A stretch of 64,000 nt of DNA, from assembly GCA_947069175.1 (NCBI GenBank), contig CAMTDV010000013.1, positions 26,477,857-26,541,856 of the forward strand, written 5' to 3'. The position numbers were made by a program, and so were the translations under genes. This document shows positions 23,206 to 36,170 of this stretch, in pieces; positions within the stretch are counted from its first letter, which is position 1; each line of letters starts with the position of its first letter. The notes under the pieces are model-generated. The model searched no databases. It had not been told where the DNA came from and saw only the letters and a list, made by a program, of their open reading frames with translations. The DNA is from Scalesia atractyloides (lineage: Eukaryota > Streptophyta > Magnoliopsida > Asterales > Asteraceae).

Positions 23206-24640
23206 AAGTAAGAGTTCTCATGGTTCTCACAACTCGTGGTAGTTCTTAATTGAACCAAATCTGTGTGTATTGGATCGGTATTTTTGGTTTACTACCAATC
23301 ATTCCATTTGTATTGACATTTAACTTTAATAAGTATTGACTCCCCAGTTGCATGTGTTATGACAATTTATTTGGGAAAAAATAAGGCCACTAAAACGAAA
23401 TATGATGTCAAGTTCACCTCTCACATTAATTCCCATAAATGATCAATTATTCATCATAATCATGCACTTTTATTTAGTTTCATATAGTCAAGGCCGGCTC
23501 TACATTTGTGGAGGCCTAAAGCAAACTCGAAAAATGGGGCCTTCTCTTTAACCCTACAAAATTTATGTGTTTTTAGCAAAACAATTTTCCCATTTCAACG
23601 CATTGTCCAACCCACCTAATATGGAATAACTCCTTACAATTTGCATATAATGTGTAACACTTTAGAAAGTTATATCGAATAATATGGCAACACGTGTCCG
23701 TGAACTCTCGAATATTCTAGATATGTTGGACGAAAGGGACAACCATTATTGAAATTGGAAGATATAAAGTTGAGGGGTTAAATGTGATAAAATGCGGCAT
23801 ATGCCTTACAGTCCATAAGGTTTTTTTAAAAAAGTGGGCACCAAGAGGTCCTTACAGATCGTAAGCCATCACCCTTACGGTCCGTAAGGGTGTCGCTGGC
23901 AGTATTATTGCAGCTGTCAGCTGCAGTTGCAGTTTTTGCCACAAATCTTGCAAAATTTCCACCATTTCTTCTTCATTGGACATGTGTGATGACACTAATC
24001 CCTTCCTTAACACCTCTGATCACACTTGGCATCATATGGAAGCTCCAAAGTTGCTATAAATTGGTGATCAAAGTGCACATTCAAACTTGCACCTTCACAT
24101 TTTTTCTCTCATCTTTTGGAGCAGCTTCTGATCTATAGAGGCCTCCTCTCTAGAGTTATAATTCTGCCTTGAACACTTGTAAGCGGTCTAACTCAGTCTT
24201 TTTCCATTCCTAGGCTAGTTATTAGCCGAAACTTAAGCAAATTGACTTTTGCTTTGACTTTCAGTTCTAACCATTTAGGTCAAGTCAAAGTTCAAATTGA
24301 ACTTTGTAACGTGATTGTAACAATGAAGGTGTTAATCCCTTGTGATTGCACCCACTGAAGATCACGTTAAGTAGGCGAATTGACAAATCAAATTTTTATT
24401 AAATAAAAGTAAAAAACGTAAATTTTGAAAATTACGCTAATTGAACTTCTAAGCATCAAAACCTTCAATTTTGTCATCATAACAGTTCATATAACATGTT
24501 AGGACATGTTTATCATGTCTAACTCGTCATTTCGTGTTTAGTGCTCGTTTTGTAGTCAAAAGTCAAACAGTTTGACTTCTACTTTGACTTTCAATTCTGA
24601 CCCGTTTGATCAAGTTTAGAGCATGATTAAGGGTTGTTAT
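23206..24640. other. LTR-like promoter region with palindromes; no gene
   Basis: 23800-23900 has three related inverted words, of which cccttacggtccgtaaggg (23873-23891) is a near-perfect palindrome. A TATA-like ctataaattggtga lies about 165 bp further on (about 24054). The architecture resembles a plant LTR U3, but no TG/CA ends or primer site could be fixed. Near 23490 the sequence ggccggctctacatttgtgg resembles a dispersed plant transposon end. No coding region was recognised. Confidence 0.4.
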
Positions 24641-25273
24641 TGTTGGATCTATTGAACCCTACAAAAGAACAGATGATTGAAAAACCAAAATAGTCTCTAA
24701 TATCTGATCCTTAATAATAATACTCATAAGGTCTGCTACTCTAAACTCTGCTCTCACTAAAGACTGTTAACAAGATCTGTTAAGAGATAAAGCTCTGCTG
24801 GAAGTTAAAGTCTGCTAGAGAGAAACTCTGATGATGCTTAAAAGCTGTTGAAGCAAAAGTCTATTGAAGACCAACAGAGGATACCTCAACAGTTGTTGAC
24901 TAACAGAGTTTATTATGTAATTAATGTAATAGTGTTTAGGACTAGCAGTCTGTTAAATGTCACTTTCATAGTGATGTCAGCCTAAGATGCTCAGTGGTTT
25001 GTAATGTACTATAAATACAACAGTGCCTTTACTATTCTATCCATCACTTCTTCTACACATTCTGTACGAACAAATTAGAGCGATCTTAGGCTGAGGGGGA
25101 GTTATGTAATTGCATGTATACGTGATTAATATTACAAAAACAGTGTCAATGAAAACAGTCTCCAATTGTTGTGAATCAAAGTTTACATTTCCGCTGCATT
25201 TATCTTTGGTTTATCTTTATTTATTACTTTACATTTTTAAACTTTCACAACAATTCAAACTCAGATCCTAACA
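24641..25273 (+). repeat. 5' LTR (633 bp) of the 24641 copia element
   Basis: Starts tgttggatct and ends agatcctaaca, so the termini are inverted copies apart from one base. A TATA-like actataaatacaac (about 25010) lies in the right half. The sequence is rich in the word tctgct/tctgtt. Five bases before it (gttat) would be the target repeat, but the partner is missing. Confidence 0.85.
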
Positions 25274-25285
25274 ATCAGAGCTTGG
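25274..25285 (+). promoter_or_regulatory. Primer-binding site, partial iMet match
   Basis: Atcagagcttgg directly follows the LTR. It keeps atcagagc of the canonical tggtatcagagc site. Confidence 0.6.
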
Positions 25286-25429
25286 TCGTACAAATTTGAT
25301 TTAACAATCAGTTTGATATAAACTTATCAGCTCTCACTGCTAATTCATTTGCTCGTTTTTATTGAAAACATAGTAAAAGTTTATTACGTTCAAAGTTTTT
25401 AAACAAAACCCTATTTGTAAACAATCATA

Positions 25430-28360
25430 ATGTCTCAAAATCCACAAGATCCACACAACACTGGCACCATGTACAAACCTCCAATACTTGTCAGATCAGA
25501 GCACAATATATGGCAACGACGGATGGATCACATACTTGCACAACAGAATACGGGTTGCTGGAAATTGGTTATTTTCGGACCACATGTTCTGATGGTACCG
25601 AGTGCCGAAGACCCAAAAGTTCAAGTTCCAAAGGGTCCTGAACATTACTCCGAGCAAGATTTTTAGAAAAATGAGCTAGATGCAAAGGCATATAGTATCG
25701 TGGCAACTACTTTGCCTAATGATATCTATATTGGCCTATTGCACTACAACAGTGCAAAGGAGTTATGGGGTGTTCTGAAAGAACAATTTGGTGTCACTGA
25801 AGAGGTTATTGAAAATAACGGAGATGTTTTGAACCAACAGTATGAAACATTTTGTTATGTGAAAGGAGAATCATTAACTCAACAATTTGAAAGGTTTAGT
25901 TGTCTCATTAGCGAGTTAAAACTAGTAAAAGTCGAATATCCAAATTACACTTTGAATAGTCGATTTCTAAGATCTCTACTAGTAAAATGGGACTATTGCC
26001 TTTGTAACTAGAACCGCTGTTGGGTTCAAAGAGATGAGTTTGACTCAGCTTCATGGTAGGCTTCTCACTTATGAGAGAGATCTTAACCAGAAAAAAAAGC
26101 TACAAGAGCCAAGAAAAGTGGCTGATGATTATTCTTTTGGTAGTACAACACTTATTGGTCAAGAAGAAACCTTTGGTAGTAGCAAGGAACAGAGTTATGA
26201 TCATTTTATTGACATAACATATGGTGGAATTTCAACTCTGATTCTTACTCACCCAACTTTGCTTTTGCAGCAAATGGGGAAACCAGATTTCTGACAACTT
26301 ATCCTTTGAACTTAATGATCTTCAACATTTTGATCCAACTGATTTAGAAGAAATGGACATATTACACCAACTGGCATTGCTTAGTGTTAGGACCAACAAG
26401 TTTTATAAAAGAACTGGTAGAAAATTCCCATGGTTGCATGGAGGGCTAAAAGTTGGACTGGATAAGTCAAAGATTAAATGCTACAAGTGTAACAGGTTAG
26501 GTCATTTTTCTAGGGAGTGTAGGAGTCAAACAAATGGTCCAATTATCACACACCCAAGTCCTAGACCTCAAAACACACAAAACACTGTTCATTATTCCCA
26601 ATATACCCCTTCTCCTCGTATGCAAAACACTGCTCATTTTGCACACCCTGTAACCACTGTTCCAGTTCAATATGTCCAAACCACTATCCTCAGATACAGT
26701 ATATTCAAGCCCCAAGTCCTCAAGTTCAAGTGCAACCTGCACCACAAGTTACATAAACCTCTGCTTCTGTAGAGACCAGTCAGAAGAGCTTCTTTGCACA
26801 AAGTTTTGTTGATTGTAGTAGCTTACCTGAGGAATTTACTGATGAAAATTTTGCTCTAGTTGCGAATACTGAAAAGAAACATGATGATTTTTGTTTCATG
26901 GCACTAGATAAAATACTTGAAGGGGATGAGTCTGAGGAGGTAGTGTTAAATTCTAATGATGTTTGTGAAAATGTTGTGACAGATGTTTCAGAAGAGAAAG
27001 TTGGTGAAGAAACTATGATCTCAGTGTCAGACCCATGGGAAACCAGTGTTTGTGAAGGAGAATGTGAGTGTGCTATGATGGCCGCTGCTAAGGTATCACC
27101 TCAGGTCCTTAAAGACCTATGTTTAAACAAATGTATTTTCATAAAAGAGGTAAATGAAAACCTTAGAAACAAAATTTAAGATGATGAAATTTAGTTTGAA
27201 AAACTTGCAAAAGAGTTAAAATCTAAACTGTTTGAAAAAGAATCTGAAATCAGTAGCCTCAAACATGAGTCTAGTATAACCAAGGATCAACTACAAACTA
27301 TGATAGAAAAATATCAAAGTTGTAAAAAGGAGCTTGAATCTACCTAAATTACTTGTGAAAGGTGGGTAGAATCCTGCAAAGGTTATGAACTCATGTTAGA
27401 ATCACAAATCAAAAGCAATGTAAAATTTGGTGTAGGTTTTAGAAAACATGACCAAGTTTCTCAAAACACTGCTCTAAATGATTGTGAGTTGGTTGAAATT
27501 ATTCCAACAAACTTGGTTGGTCAAGAAATTAAAGTCACTGAACCAAAGAGTAAGAAAATTGTTTTAGAAATACCAGTAGGATCCTCAACTTTTGAGCAAA
27601 TTGAAAAATATCAATTCAAACCTACCTGGTCGGATGAGTGTGAAATTCTTGACAACTTTAAGCCAATGGATTTTTCAACCATTAAAGGTGTAAAGGCACC
27701 TCAAGTCAAGATCATTCCCTTAAAAGATCTTTCAGAAGATGTTACAACATCTGCTGACAAAAGACATAAAAAGGGAAAAGAGAAAATATTGAACTTCTTT
27801 TGTGCTTTTGTGAAAATAAGGATCATGTCACTAAAAATTGTTTTCTTTTAAAAGCTTATGATATAAACAAAACAAGGGTGATAATTGATTCACCAAATTG
27901 CACCATTTATGGTAGATCAAACCACAAAACTCAAGAATGTGTTTATTTAAAAAAAAATTGATCTCAAAAGAAATTAGTATAAATCTAAAACACTTGAGAG
28001 TTCAAGAAATGAAAAGACTAGACAGACTTTTGTCCCTGTCCAAGCATCTGTTACCAAACAATTGAATATAACCTCTGCTCCCAGAAAGGTTTAAGTAACA
28101 GATGCACCACCAGCTAATAAATTTCCAAAAGGATATGACCAACCTACTTACAAGAGTGTACCACTTGGCTATGAGGTCTACAAAAGACCATCTAAACCAA
28201 GAGGTAACACGCATCCTCATGGTTATAATCAGTTGATACGAAATGGTCCATAGTAGATGAAATCAAAATCTGTTCAAAACACTGATCATATTCCTGGACT
28301 TGAGGCTAGAATGTCTATGACCCCATCCAAAGCCATCATGGCTTTGGAAACTCACCTAAA
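25430..28360 (+). pseudogene. Copia gag with three CCHC-type knuckles, broken
   Basis: Gag starts at the ATG at 25430. An in-frame stop follows residue 78, with the reading continuing (NELDAKAY) into the UBN2/retrotran_gag_2-like part (25700-26290), which includes ELWGVLKEQFG. The first zinc knuckle, CYKCNRLGHFSREC, lies at about 26479-26520 (C-x2-C-x4-H-x4-C). A charged, coiled-coil-like stretch follows (26900-27730). Two more knuckle-like motifs then appear in a shifted frame: CENKDHVTKNC, missing the first Cys because of a frameshift, near 27810, and CTIYGRSNHKTQEC near 27900. Frameshifts and stops divide it into at least six pieces. The capsid-like shell protein it once encoded would package element RNA. 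Confidence 0.85.
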
Positions 28361-28364
28361 CTAA

Positions 28365-28667
28365 TTGTTTACTAATGTGCAGGGAGCTTCTACTTGCCTA
28401 GATAGTTTATGGTGTGCAGATAGTGGAGGCTCTAGGCACATGATAGGATGTAGAGCCCTACTCAAAGATTTCATGGCACATGGAGGGAGTGATATGTCAT
28501 TTGGTAACAATTCAAAAGGGAAGGTGTTAGGGTCAGGGACAGTCCAGGCTGTGAAACTCAAGTTTGAACATGTCACTCTTATTGACAATCTGAAATTTAA
28601 TCTTCTTAGTGTATCTCAAATGAGTGACAAAGGCTATGGGTCATTCTTCACTAAGAAACTTGTATGA
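28365..28667 (+). pseudogene. Copia protease domain
   Basis: The 100-residue open stretch contains CADSGGSRHMIG, the copia aspartic protease active site (D-S-G), then a flap-like SFGNNSKGKVLGSG and the conserved NLKFNLLSVSQM ending. The catalytic Asp is present. It is separated from the pre-integrase part by a frame change and stop at 28667. Confidence 0.9.
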
Positions 28668-29715
28668 TTATTGGGCCAGAAGTGGTTAAAAAGATTGATC
28701 AAATCATAGCTGAGAGCAAAGCATGGCTTGTTGCTCACAGGAGTGGCAATGTGTATGTAGTTGATATGTTGAAAGATAATCCAATGTCCAATGCATGTCT
28801 GTTCTCAGTTGCTTCTAACAAAGAGGCAGAACTATGGCATAGAAGACTTGGTCACACAAATCATAAAGCTATCACTACACTCTCCAAACAACGTCTTGTA
28901 AGAGGTCTTCCATCAAAACAATTCACCTATGATGAATATTTTGTTCCTGTTTAAAAGGTAAACAACATAGCTCATACAAATCAATTGAAGAGTCCAAAAC
29001 AAGTCAATGTCTGTATTTGCTACATATGGACTTGTTTGGCCATGTAAAAATCACGAGTCTTAAAAAGAAAAGATACTGTCTTGTCATAGTTGATGATTTT
29101 TCAAGATTTACATGGACCTACTTCATGCACTCCAAAGATGAGACTGCAGGTATTTTGAAAAATTTTGTAAAACAAGTTGAAAAGCAATTTGACATGCCAG
29201 TAAAAGTCTTTAGGAGTGACAATGAGACAGAGTTTAAAATTAAGGAGTTGGCTGATTTCAATGTGTCAAAGGGATTGTTAGGCAATACAGCATCCCAAGG
29301 ACACCAGAACAAAATAGGGTAGTTGAAAGGAAAATAGAACTTTGATTGAAGCTGCTAGAACAATGCTTCCAGACTCAGGTTTACCCTTGTCTTTTTGGGA
29401 AAGGCTGTAAACACTGCTTGCTATGTACAGAATAAAGTTTTGATTAACCCCAGGCATCAAAAGACTCCCTATGAAATTCTATACAAAATTAATCCTCTAT
29501 TCTCATATTTCAAAATCTTTGGCTGCCCATGTTTCATTTTAAACTTAAAAGATTCAATTTCAAAATTTGCAGCCAAAGTAGATTGTGGTTATTTTTTGGG
29601 ATACTCAACCACTGCTAAAGCCTACAGAGTCTTTAATTCAAGGACTAGGTGTGTGGAAGAGACCTTGAATGTAAAGTTCAATGAACTTTCTTCATTTTCC
29701 AGCAAATCCTATTGA
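28664..29715 (+). pseudogene. Copia pre-integrase and integrase, frameshifted
   Basis: The zinc-binding pre-integrase segment AELWHRRLGHTNHKAI lies at 28827-28874. The integrase core follows with HMDLFGHV (first Asp, near 29023), the second Asp in FRSDNETEF (about 29211), and the glutamate motif TPEQNRVVERK in another frame (about 29296), so the D-D-E triad is visible but split by frameshifts near 29290-29345. The C-terminal part (29395-29715) has YEILYKINPLFSYFKIFGCPCF and the GYSTTAKAYRVFN motif. It would have inserted element cDNA into the genome. Confidence 0.9.
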
Positions 29716-31293
29716 ACTGTTTGATTTAGATAAATTTACATTTAAAGATGTGTCTATCAAGACTAACAAGGAAGGTACACCACAGTCTTCACATCAAGAT
29801 TATGGATATGACATTGTGATTCCACAATATAAAGTCATTTCATCCACTAGAGAAACAGATGTTACTAATAACTGTGAAAACTTTGCCACTGTTGGATCAA
29901 CAGTTGTTGATCCCCAAACCTTTGCTAACTCTTCTAATCAAACCTCTGTTGACAAAAGTCCATTTTCTGTGAACAAAAGTCAACCTATCTTTACCCCCAT
30001 TCCACCTATAACTCCACCTCCATTCCAAACACATGTTGGCTCTTCAAAATTGCCAACAGATGTTAGCTAAGATGATTCCCATCTGTAGCCTTCACCTCAA
30101 AATGCCATCATTCTATACAAGAGAGATCTAACCTACCGTAAAAATCATCCATCTGACCAAATCATTGGCAACATCAATGAAGGGTTTCTCACAAGAAGTG
30201 AACCCCAAAACATTTGTCTTTTTGCTGGTTTTCTATCACTCACACAACCTGTCAATACCAAAAGCCACTAAAAGACAACAGTTGGGTAGAGGCCATACAA
30301 GAAGAGCTCCTACAGTTCAAAAGACAACAAGTATGGGAACTTGTACCATTGCCTCTAGATGTATGTCCCATAGGCACAAAATGGGCCGTCAAGAACAAAA
30401 CAGATGAAAAAGGGCATTGTTGTCAAAAATAAAGCTAGGCTTGTGGTTCAAGGATATAGACAAGAAGAAGGCATTGATTATGATGAAACTTTTGCTCCTG
30501 TTGCAAGACTGGAGGCCATCAGACTGTTTTTAGCCTTTGCTGCCAACCACAACATCAAGACGTAACAAATCAAGTGTGCATTCTTATATGGCAAGATCAA
30601 GGAAGAGGTATATGTATGCCAACCCTCTGGTTTTGAAGATACTTTTTATCCAGATCATGTTAACAAGTTAAACAAAGCCTTAGATGGCTTGAAACAAGCA
30701 CCTAGAGCCTGGTATGAAACTCTTTCCACATTTCTCTTATCCATAGGCTTTACAAAAGGTAAAATTGACGAAACTTTGTTTTTAAAATGGAGAGGAAAGA
30801 ATTTTATGCTTGTCCAAATTTATGTGGATGACATCATTTTTGGATCCACATGCAATGGTATGTGTGAAAAGTTTAGAGAACTCATGACAGTAGAGTTTGA
30901 AATGAGTGCTATGGGTGAACTTCAATGCTTTCTTGATCTTCAAGTTAACCAATTGCAAAATGGTACTTTCATTCATCAAAATAAGAATGTCAAAGAACTA
31001 CTTACGAAATTTGATATGAATGATTGTAAACCATGTAGTACACCCATGGCTTCATCTAAGCTGGTCACTATTGATGACAAAGATGACTTGGTTGATCAAA
31101 CTCTTTACAGAATCATGATTGGCTGTTTATTGTACTTAACTACATCTAGGCCAGATATCATGCTTGCTACATGTGTCTTTGCTAGATCCCAGTCAACACC
31201 TAGGAAGTCAAATCTTATTGTTGTGAAAAGGATATTCGGATACATAAAAGGTGCTCCCACACTTGGTATCTGGTATCCTGTTAATGGGAATAT
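29681..31293 (+). pseudogene. Copia linker, reverse transcriptase and start of RNase H
   Basis: After a proline/serine-rich linker (29700-30070), RT begins near 30270 (WVEAIQEELLQF, WELVPLP, GTKW). It continues with ARLVVQGYRQEEGIDYDETF (30435-30494), then, after a stop, GLKQAPRAWYETL and the catalytic YVDDIIFGS (30821-30847). The open segment 30689-31402 carries the connection domain with SRPDIMLATCVFARSQSTP and GYIKGAPTLGIWYP. RNase H is then lost at the junction with the gypsy LTR at 31294. At least three stops or frameshifts are present. Confidence 0.9.
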
Positions 31294-33948
31294 TGTAATG
31301 GTTTGCATTTTTGTACTTTTCTTATTTAGAAAGTGTAATCGTATTTCTATTAATCGAAACTTGTATTCGTATCACATTCGTATTTCATTTCTAACTTTGT
31401 AATCTGAGACTTTAATCGTAATGAAATTCATACTTCATACATACTTGTCTTACATGCATTCGATCGTTAAATACATGTTTACATAAAAACCGATACTTTT
31501 TATACGTGAAAATACTCATACATACACTCTCGATACTCAAATTATACTTACATACATGTTATACGCTTAAAAACATTCCAAAACACCAAATTTAGCTTAA
31601 AATGAGGGAAAAACCAAGTTAAGGGACCAAATTGCAAAATCTGCCTAAATTAGGCTCTGGCGGGGCGCGAGAGACAAGGCTCTACCTCTCGCAGGTGGCG
31701 AGAGACCTCGATCCGCAGCAGAATGCTTACAGCTCACGGGTTGGCCTATTTTCTCCACCTTTTTTCACATCCTATCACTTCTAAACCTTATTTAACACTA
31801 AACCCTAACTACCCATTATATAAACAAGCTTCCTAACCCTCTTTTTCACTTTCCAAACACTTCTAAATCATCAAAACTCTCTCAAATCTGTTCGAAAATC
31901 AAGAACAAGGCAAAAACTTTATAGTGCAAAAGTGATTCAAATTCACTTTTCTCCATCTTTTCTTCACCAACTCTTCCTCTACAAAGCTTGGAACACCTAT
32001 AGGAGTGTTTCCACAAGTTCCATGGCAAACCAAGGTGGAACATCACCATTTTGAGGTTCAACTTTCTGTTTTGGAAGAAGACTTTACAAACTTTCATTAA
32101 ACTTATGTTTTCTCATACAAACTTGTTCTTCTTGTGCTACTAATCGAGTCCATGGTTAGTAAGCTTGGCCAAGATTGATTCATACAAATCGGAGGTGTAA
32201 ATCACCCTCCAAACTTTCTGTTTTTGATAGGGTCATCAACCCACAAGTGATGAAACCATCCAAGCTTGTCATGATTCTTGTGACAAGACTTGTGTTTTAG
32301 TATAGGTGTGAATACTTGGAAGCCTTGGATATCCTACCTTCATTCCACCACTTGATATTTCCATCTTGCTATCCCAAGTGGTTTACTAGACCCAAAGTGA
32401 CTTAACCCTGTCTAGCCTCCGACACTTAGTTAACTTTTTCTATGTTAGGAATGGCTCACCCGGTTAAAGCTTGCTTGGCTACTTGGTATAGCGAGAAGTT
32501 GTACATTTCCTTTCATTCATGACCATCAGATTAATCCTTATGATGATTTGTGTATTGGTAAATCTTACAAATGAGGTTAAAGGATGGTTATCCTCCTACC
32601 TCCATGCTTGACTTATATAACAATCTAGGAAAATCTTGATGCATTTAGCTTAGAATTATTATATAATCTATACGATATATATATATATACACACACATAA
32701 CTGAATCCTTGATGATAATCAACATGGTTACTTGTCATGGTAATAGATTATTTTATCTAAGTCTTGAACCTCTCGTTAACGATTCTAATGGGTATCTTGA
32801 CCCATGAAATCACATCAACCCATACGGGACTTGTAGTGTCAAGAATGAGGGTTTAAGTCTAGATAATTACTCTCTCATATACATACTTTTGCATACTTTA
32901 ATTCCGAATCCGAATCCTCCGTTAACCTCCAAATACTCACACACCTTCGTTTTCCCCATGTAGGGTAACCTCGGTGTTCCATCTCCAAACTCTCCAACTC
33001 TTCACAGGAATAACAAAGGAAGCTTTGGCTATCCTATCTTTATTCCACCACATCACTTGATGTTTTCATCTTGCTATCCCAAGTGATTTGCTAGACCCAA
33101 AGTGACTTAACCCCGTCTAGCCTCCGACACTTAGTTAACTCTTTCTATGTCGGGAATGGCTCACCTGGGTTAAAGCTTGCTTGGCTACTTGGTATAGCGA
33201 GAAGTTGTACATTTCCATTCGTTCATGACCATCCGAATCATCCTTGTGATGATTTGTGTATTGTTGAATCTTACAAATGAGGTTAACGGATGGTTATCCT
33301 CCTACCTCCATGCTTGACTTATATGACAATCTATGATAATCTTGATGGACTTAGCTTAGAATTATTATATAATCTATACGATATATATACACACACACAC
33401 ACATTACCGAATCCTTGATGATAATCAACATGGTTACTTGTTATATTAATAGGTTCTATTATCTAAGTCTTGGACCTCTCTTTAACGATTCTAATGGGTA
33501 TCTTGACCCATGAAATCACATCAACCCATACGGAACTTATAGTGTCAAGAAAGAGGGTTTAAATCTAGATAATTACTTTATACATACTTTTGCATACATT
33601 AATTCCGAATCCGAATCCAAATCCTCCGTTAACCTCTGAATACTCACACACCTTCGTTTACCCCATGTAGGGTAACCTTGGTGTTCCAGCCTCCAAACTC
33701 TCCAACTCTTCATGGGAATAACAAAGGAAGCTTTGCAAAACCATGAGTATACTTGACCCCGTTTTACTTTTACAAATTTGGGTGAAATACATGTACTTTA
33801 TGCAAAATCACACAAACATGCTTATACATAAATCACAAAACAATCTTTATACATGCTCTTTGTGCTAAACTTGAAATCACACATGCTTATACTTAGTCAT
33901 TAACTTCAACAAAGCCTCCCTTAACATGTATAGCGCTATAGGAGTAAC
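31294..33948 (+). repeat. Incomplete gypsy LTR with a 705-bp internal duplication
   Basis: U3 begins at 31294. A CpG-rich block with inverted ctctcgc/gcgagag words lies at about 31655-31712, and a TATA-like tatataaa at 31817-31824. The block from about 32320 to 33024 is repeated at about 33025-33730 (for example ctagaccc at 32386 and 33091; catgtagggtaacc at 32957 and 33664). The copies differ by scattered substitutions and an atatata/cacaca microsatellite difference. The LTR's last several hundred bases are deleted. Confidence 0.8.
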
Positions 33949-34926
33949 GAACCTCACACATGCTTATACTTAGTCATTTCAAACTTTGACCTAGTCTATA
34001 GTAAGTACCAAACTTCGACCTAGTCTATAGTAACTACCAAATTTTAACTACCTCTTCCTATCTTGATTCTACCTTTTCTTTTGTCTTAATTATACAATGT
34101 GTCTTTCCTAAGACATCTTACACAATGCACACTTGAAGACAATCATACTTTACCAACGAGACGATTTGCACCAAGATAGGCCCAATGGCCCACAATTTTT
34201 GGTGAAATCCCTCATTCCGCGTATTCGGTTTTACACGAAGTTACGCCATCAAGTTAGGAGTGATATCCATATCTTGATGGAAAACTTCCATTTCACACTC
34301 TAGTGGATTTTACTAACGAGTCGGAATTTTCTCCTCTTTTAGTAAGAAACACCCACATTTAGGGTACGATGTTATCAAGTTAGGGGTGAAACACGCATCT
34401 TGTTAACTAGTCCCATTCCTCGATTTTCAATTTCGCCAAAGTCTCGAATATCCGATCAATTAGGGACATGTAGTAACTGGAAGGGTAAAATACCATTAAC
34501 CGCTCCTCGGTGAGAGTATTTTATCTATTAGGCCAAAGCATGTCTCCCTAATTCGAAAGGACTTATGATTCAATTTGGAATAGTCAAAGTTTCTCAACCC
34601 GAAACACTCTAATATTTTATCAAGCCTATCTTTTATGTTATCTCAATTTCTCTGTGTTTTAATACTAGTTAACTCGTTCGTTTCAAAACTGGCGCACAAT
34701 TCGCATGTCTCTCGCAATAAAAAACATTAATAATCCTCGTGAACAAACTAAATTTATGCCCATTTACGCATTTCTACGTGTTATACTTTGAAATACTTGT
34801 TATGCCCATGTCAACTATGTGAATTATATGTTTTATGCTAAATTCTATGCTTTTACATGCAAACAAATCTTATTTTGTAAACTTTATGATCAAGTCTCAT
34901 CCTTCCTATTATTTTTCAACCTCTAG

Positions 34927-36170
34927 ATGCCTCCCTTTCGTATTCCGATGACCAATAATAAAAAGTCCAAGTCAACTTCGGGCTCCAAGAACGATTCCAA
35001 CAATGACGAGTCAATGTCAAAGAAAGACGTCATGAGGTTTATGGCGAAACAAATGGCTAAGGTCATTCCTGGCGTAGTCAGCAAAATCCAACCCCCACCA
35101 AGCACCGAATCACCCAATGCGTCGGTCGACTCCAAGGTGGCAAGACCTAAGACGACTTTTACCTTTAAGAAATTTTGTACCTGCAACCCCCTACCCTTCA
35201 CTGGTGAAGAGGATGCCACCACGTTGCTCCAATGGTTTGACGCCATTGAAGTGACATTCCTCCAAAGTGGTTGTCCTGATCACTTATGAACCACCAACGT
35301 AATGGGTGTCTTTCGATCAAGAGCCCTTGATTGGTGGACCTCCAAGCGTAGTGCTCATGGAAACGAAGAAGCCCACGCGCTCTCCTAGGCTGACCTCAAG
35401 AAACTCATGCATGACGAGTTTTGTCCTCCCCATGAAGTCCAACGACTCGAGAACGAGTTTTAGACCATAAAACAAGTTGGGAGCGATAACGCTGGTCTAA
35501 CGGTTAGGTTTAAACAACTTAGCATCATTTGTCCTGGCCAAGTCTACTCTACTGAAAAGGCCATTGCAAAACACATCTGAGCCACCCTCCTCTTTCTCAA
35601 ATTAAGTTGCATCTTCTCAACCCAAAACCATTGAGGACGCCTATCGCCTCGCAGCCCAATTCAACCATAACTTGATTATGGAAGGCGTTTCTGAAACGGA
35701 GGGTTCAACTAAGTCAGCTCACCAAGCCACTACTGAACCAACCCCTGAACCCACACATACTAAACCACCCACCAAAACAACAGAAACGGTCTGAAGCGGA
35801 AGGCTTTGAACCAGAATTATGCGGTTGTTACTCCGCCAAACCCTCCTCGACAACAACTTGCCCTCACCCAAACCCTAAGCCAGCCAAACGTGCATACATT
35901 GGGACTCAACCTAAGTGTGTGAATTGCACGTACCACCATCCTGCCCATGCACCCTGTCGCCTTTGCTCAACTAACAACAGGTTTGGACACTTCAGCACGC
36001 ATTGTCGAAGTGGTCTAAAACCTCAAGGCAACCAGAACCAAGTTCAAGCTCCTGCTAATAATCAAGCTCCTACAAACAATGGGCGCACTTGCTACAAGTG
36101 TGGCGATCCCAATCACTCGCCAATATCCGCCCGCAACGTCAACAACAACAACAATCAGGCACAATAGAAG
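34927..36170 (+). pseudogene. Gypsy gag with in-frame stops
   Basis: ATG at 34927. The first 120 codons are open, with a basic N-terminus and CNPLPFTGEEDATTLLQWFD, the start of the Retrotrans_gag domain. The same frame continues past a TGA at 35287 with FRSRALDWWTSKR, LKKLMHDEFCPPHEVQRLE and VRFKQLSIICPGQ, interrupted by TAG, TAG and TGA. Later frames carry knuckle-like CRLCSTNNRFGHFSTHC and CYKCGDPNHSP (35950-36125), the second one defective. The first four stops can each be explained by one C-to-T or G-to-A change from the expected codon. Gag would form the element's particle. Confidence 0.88.

Larger units (their letters stand above)
24641..31293 (+). mobile_element. Ty1/copia element, truncated in RNase H by a gypsy insertion
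   Basis: A single 5' LTR (24641-25273) is followed by a primer site and a long gag-pol region in the copia order: gag with zinc knuckle, protease, pre-integrase, integrase, RT and the start of RNase H. Coding similarity stops at about 31288, where a gypsy LTR starts at 31294. No 3' LTR of this element is present, so the rest was lost or lies outside the window. All coding parts contain frameshifts and stops but remain easily recognised, so decay is moderate. Confidence 0.9.

Noticed and set aside
31289..31293. aatat as a proven target repeat for gypsy element A
   Set aside because: The element has no 3' end here, so no second copy can be compared.
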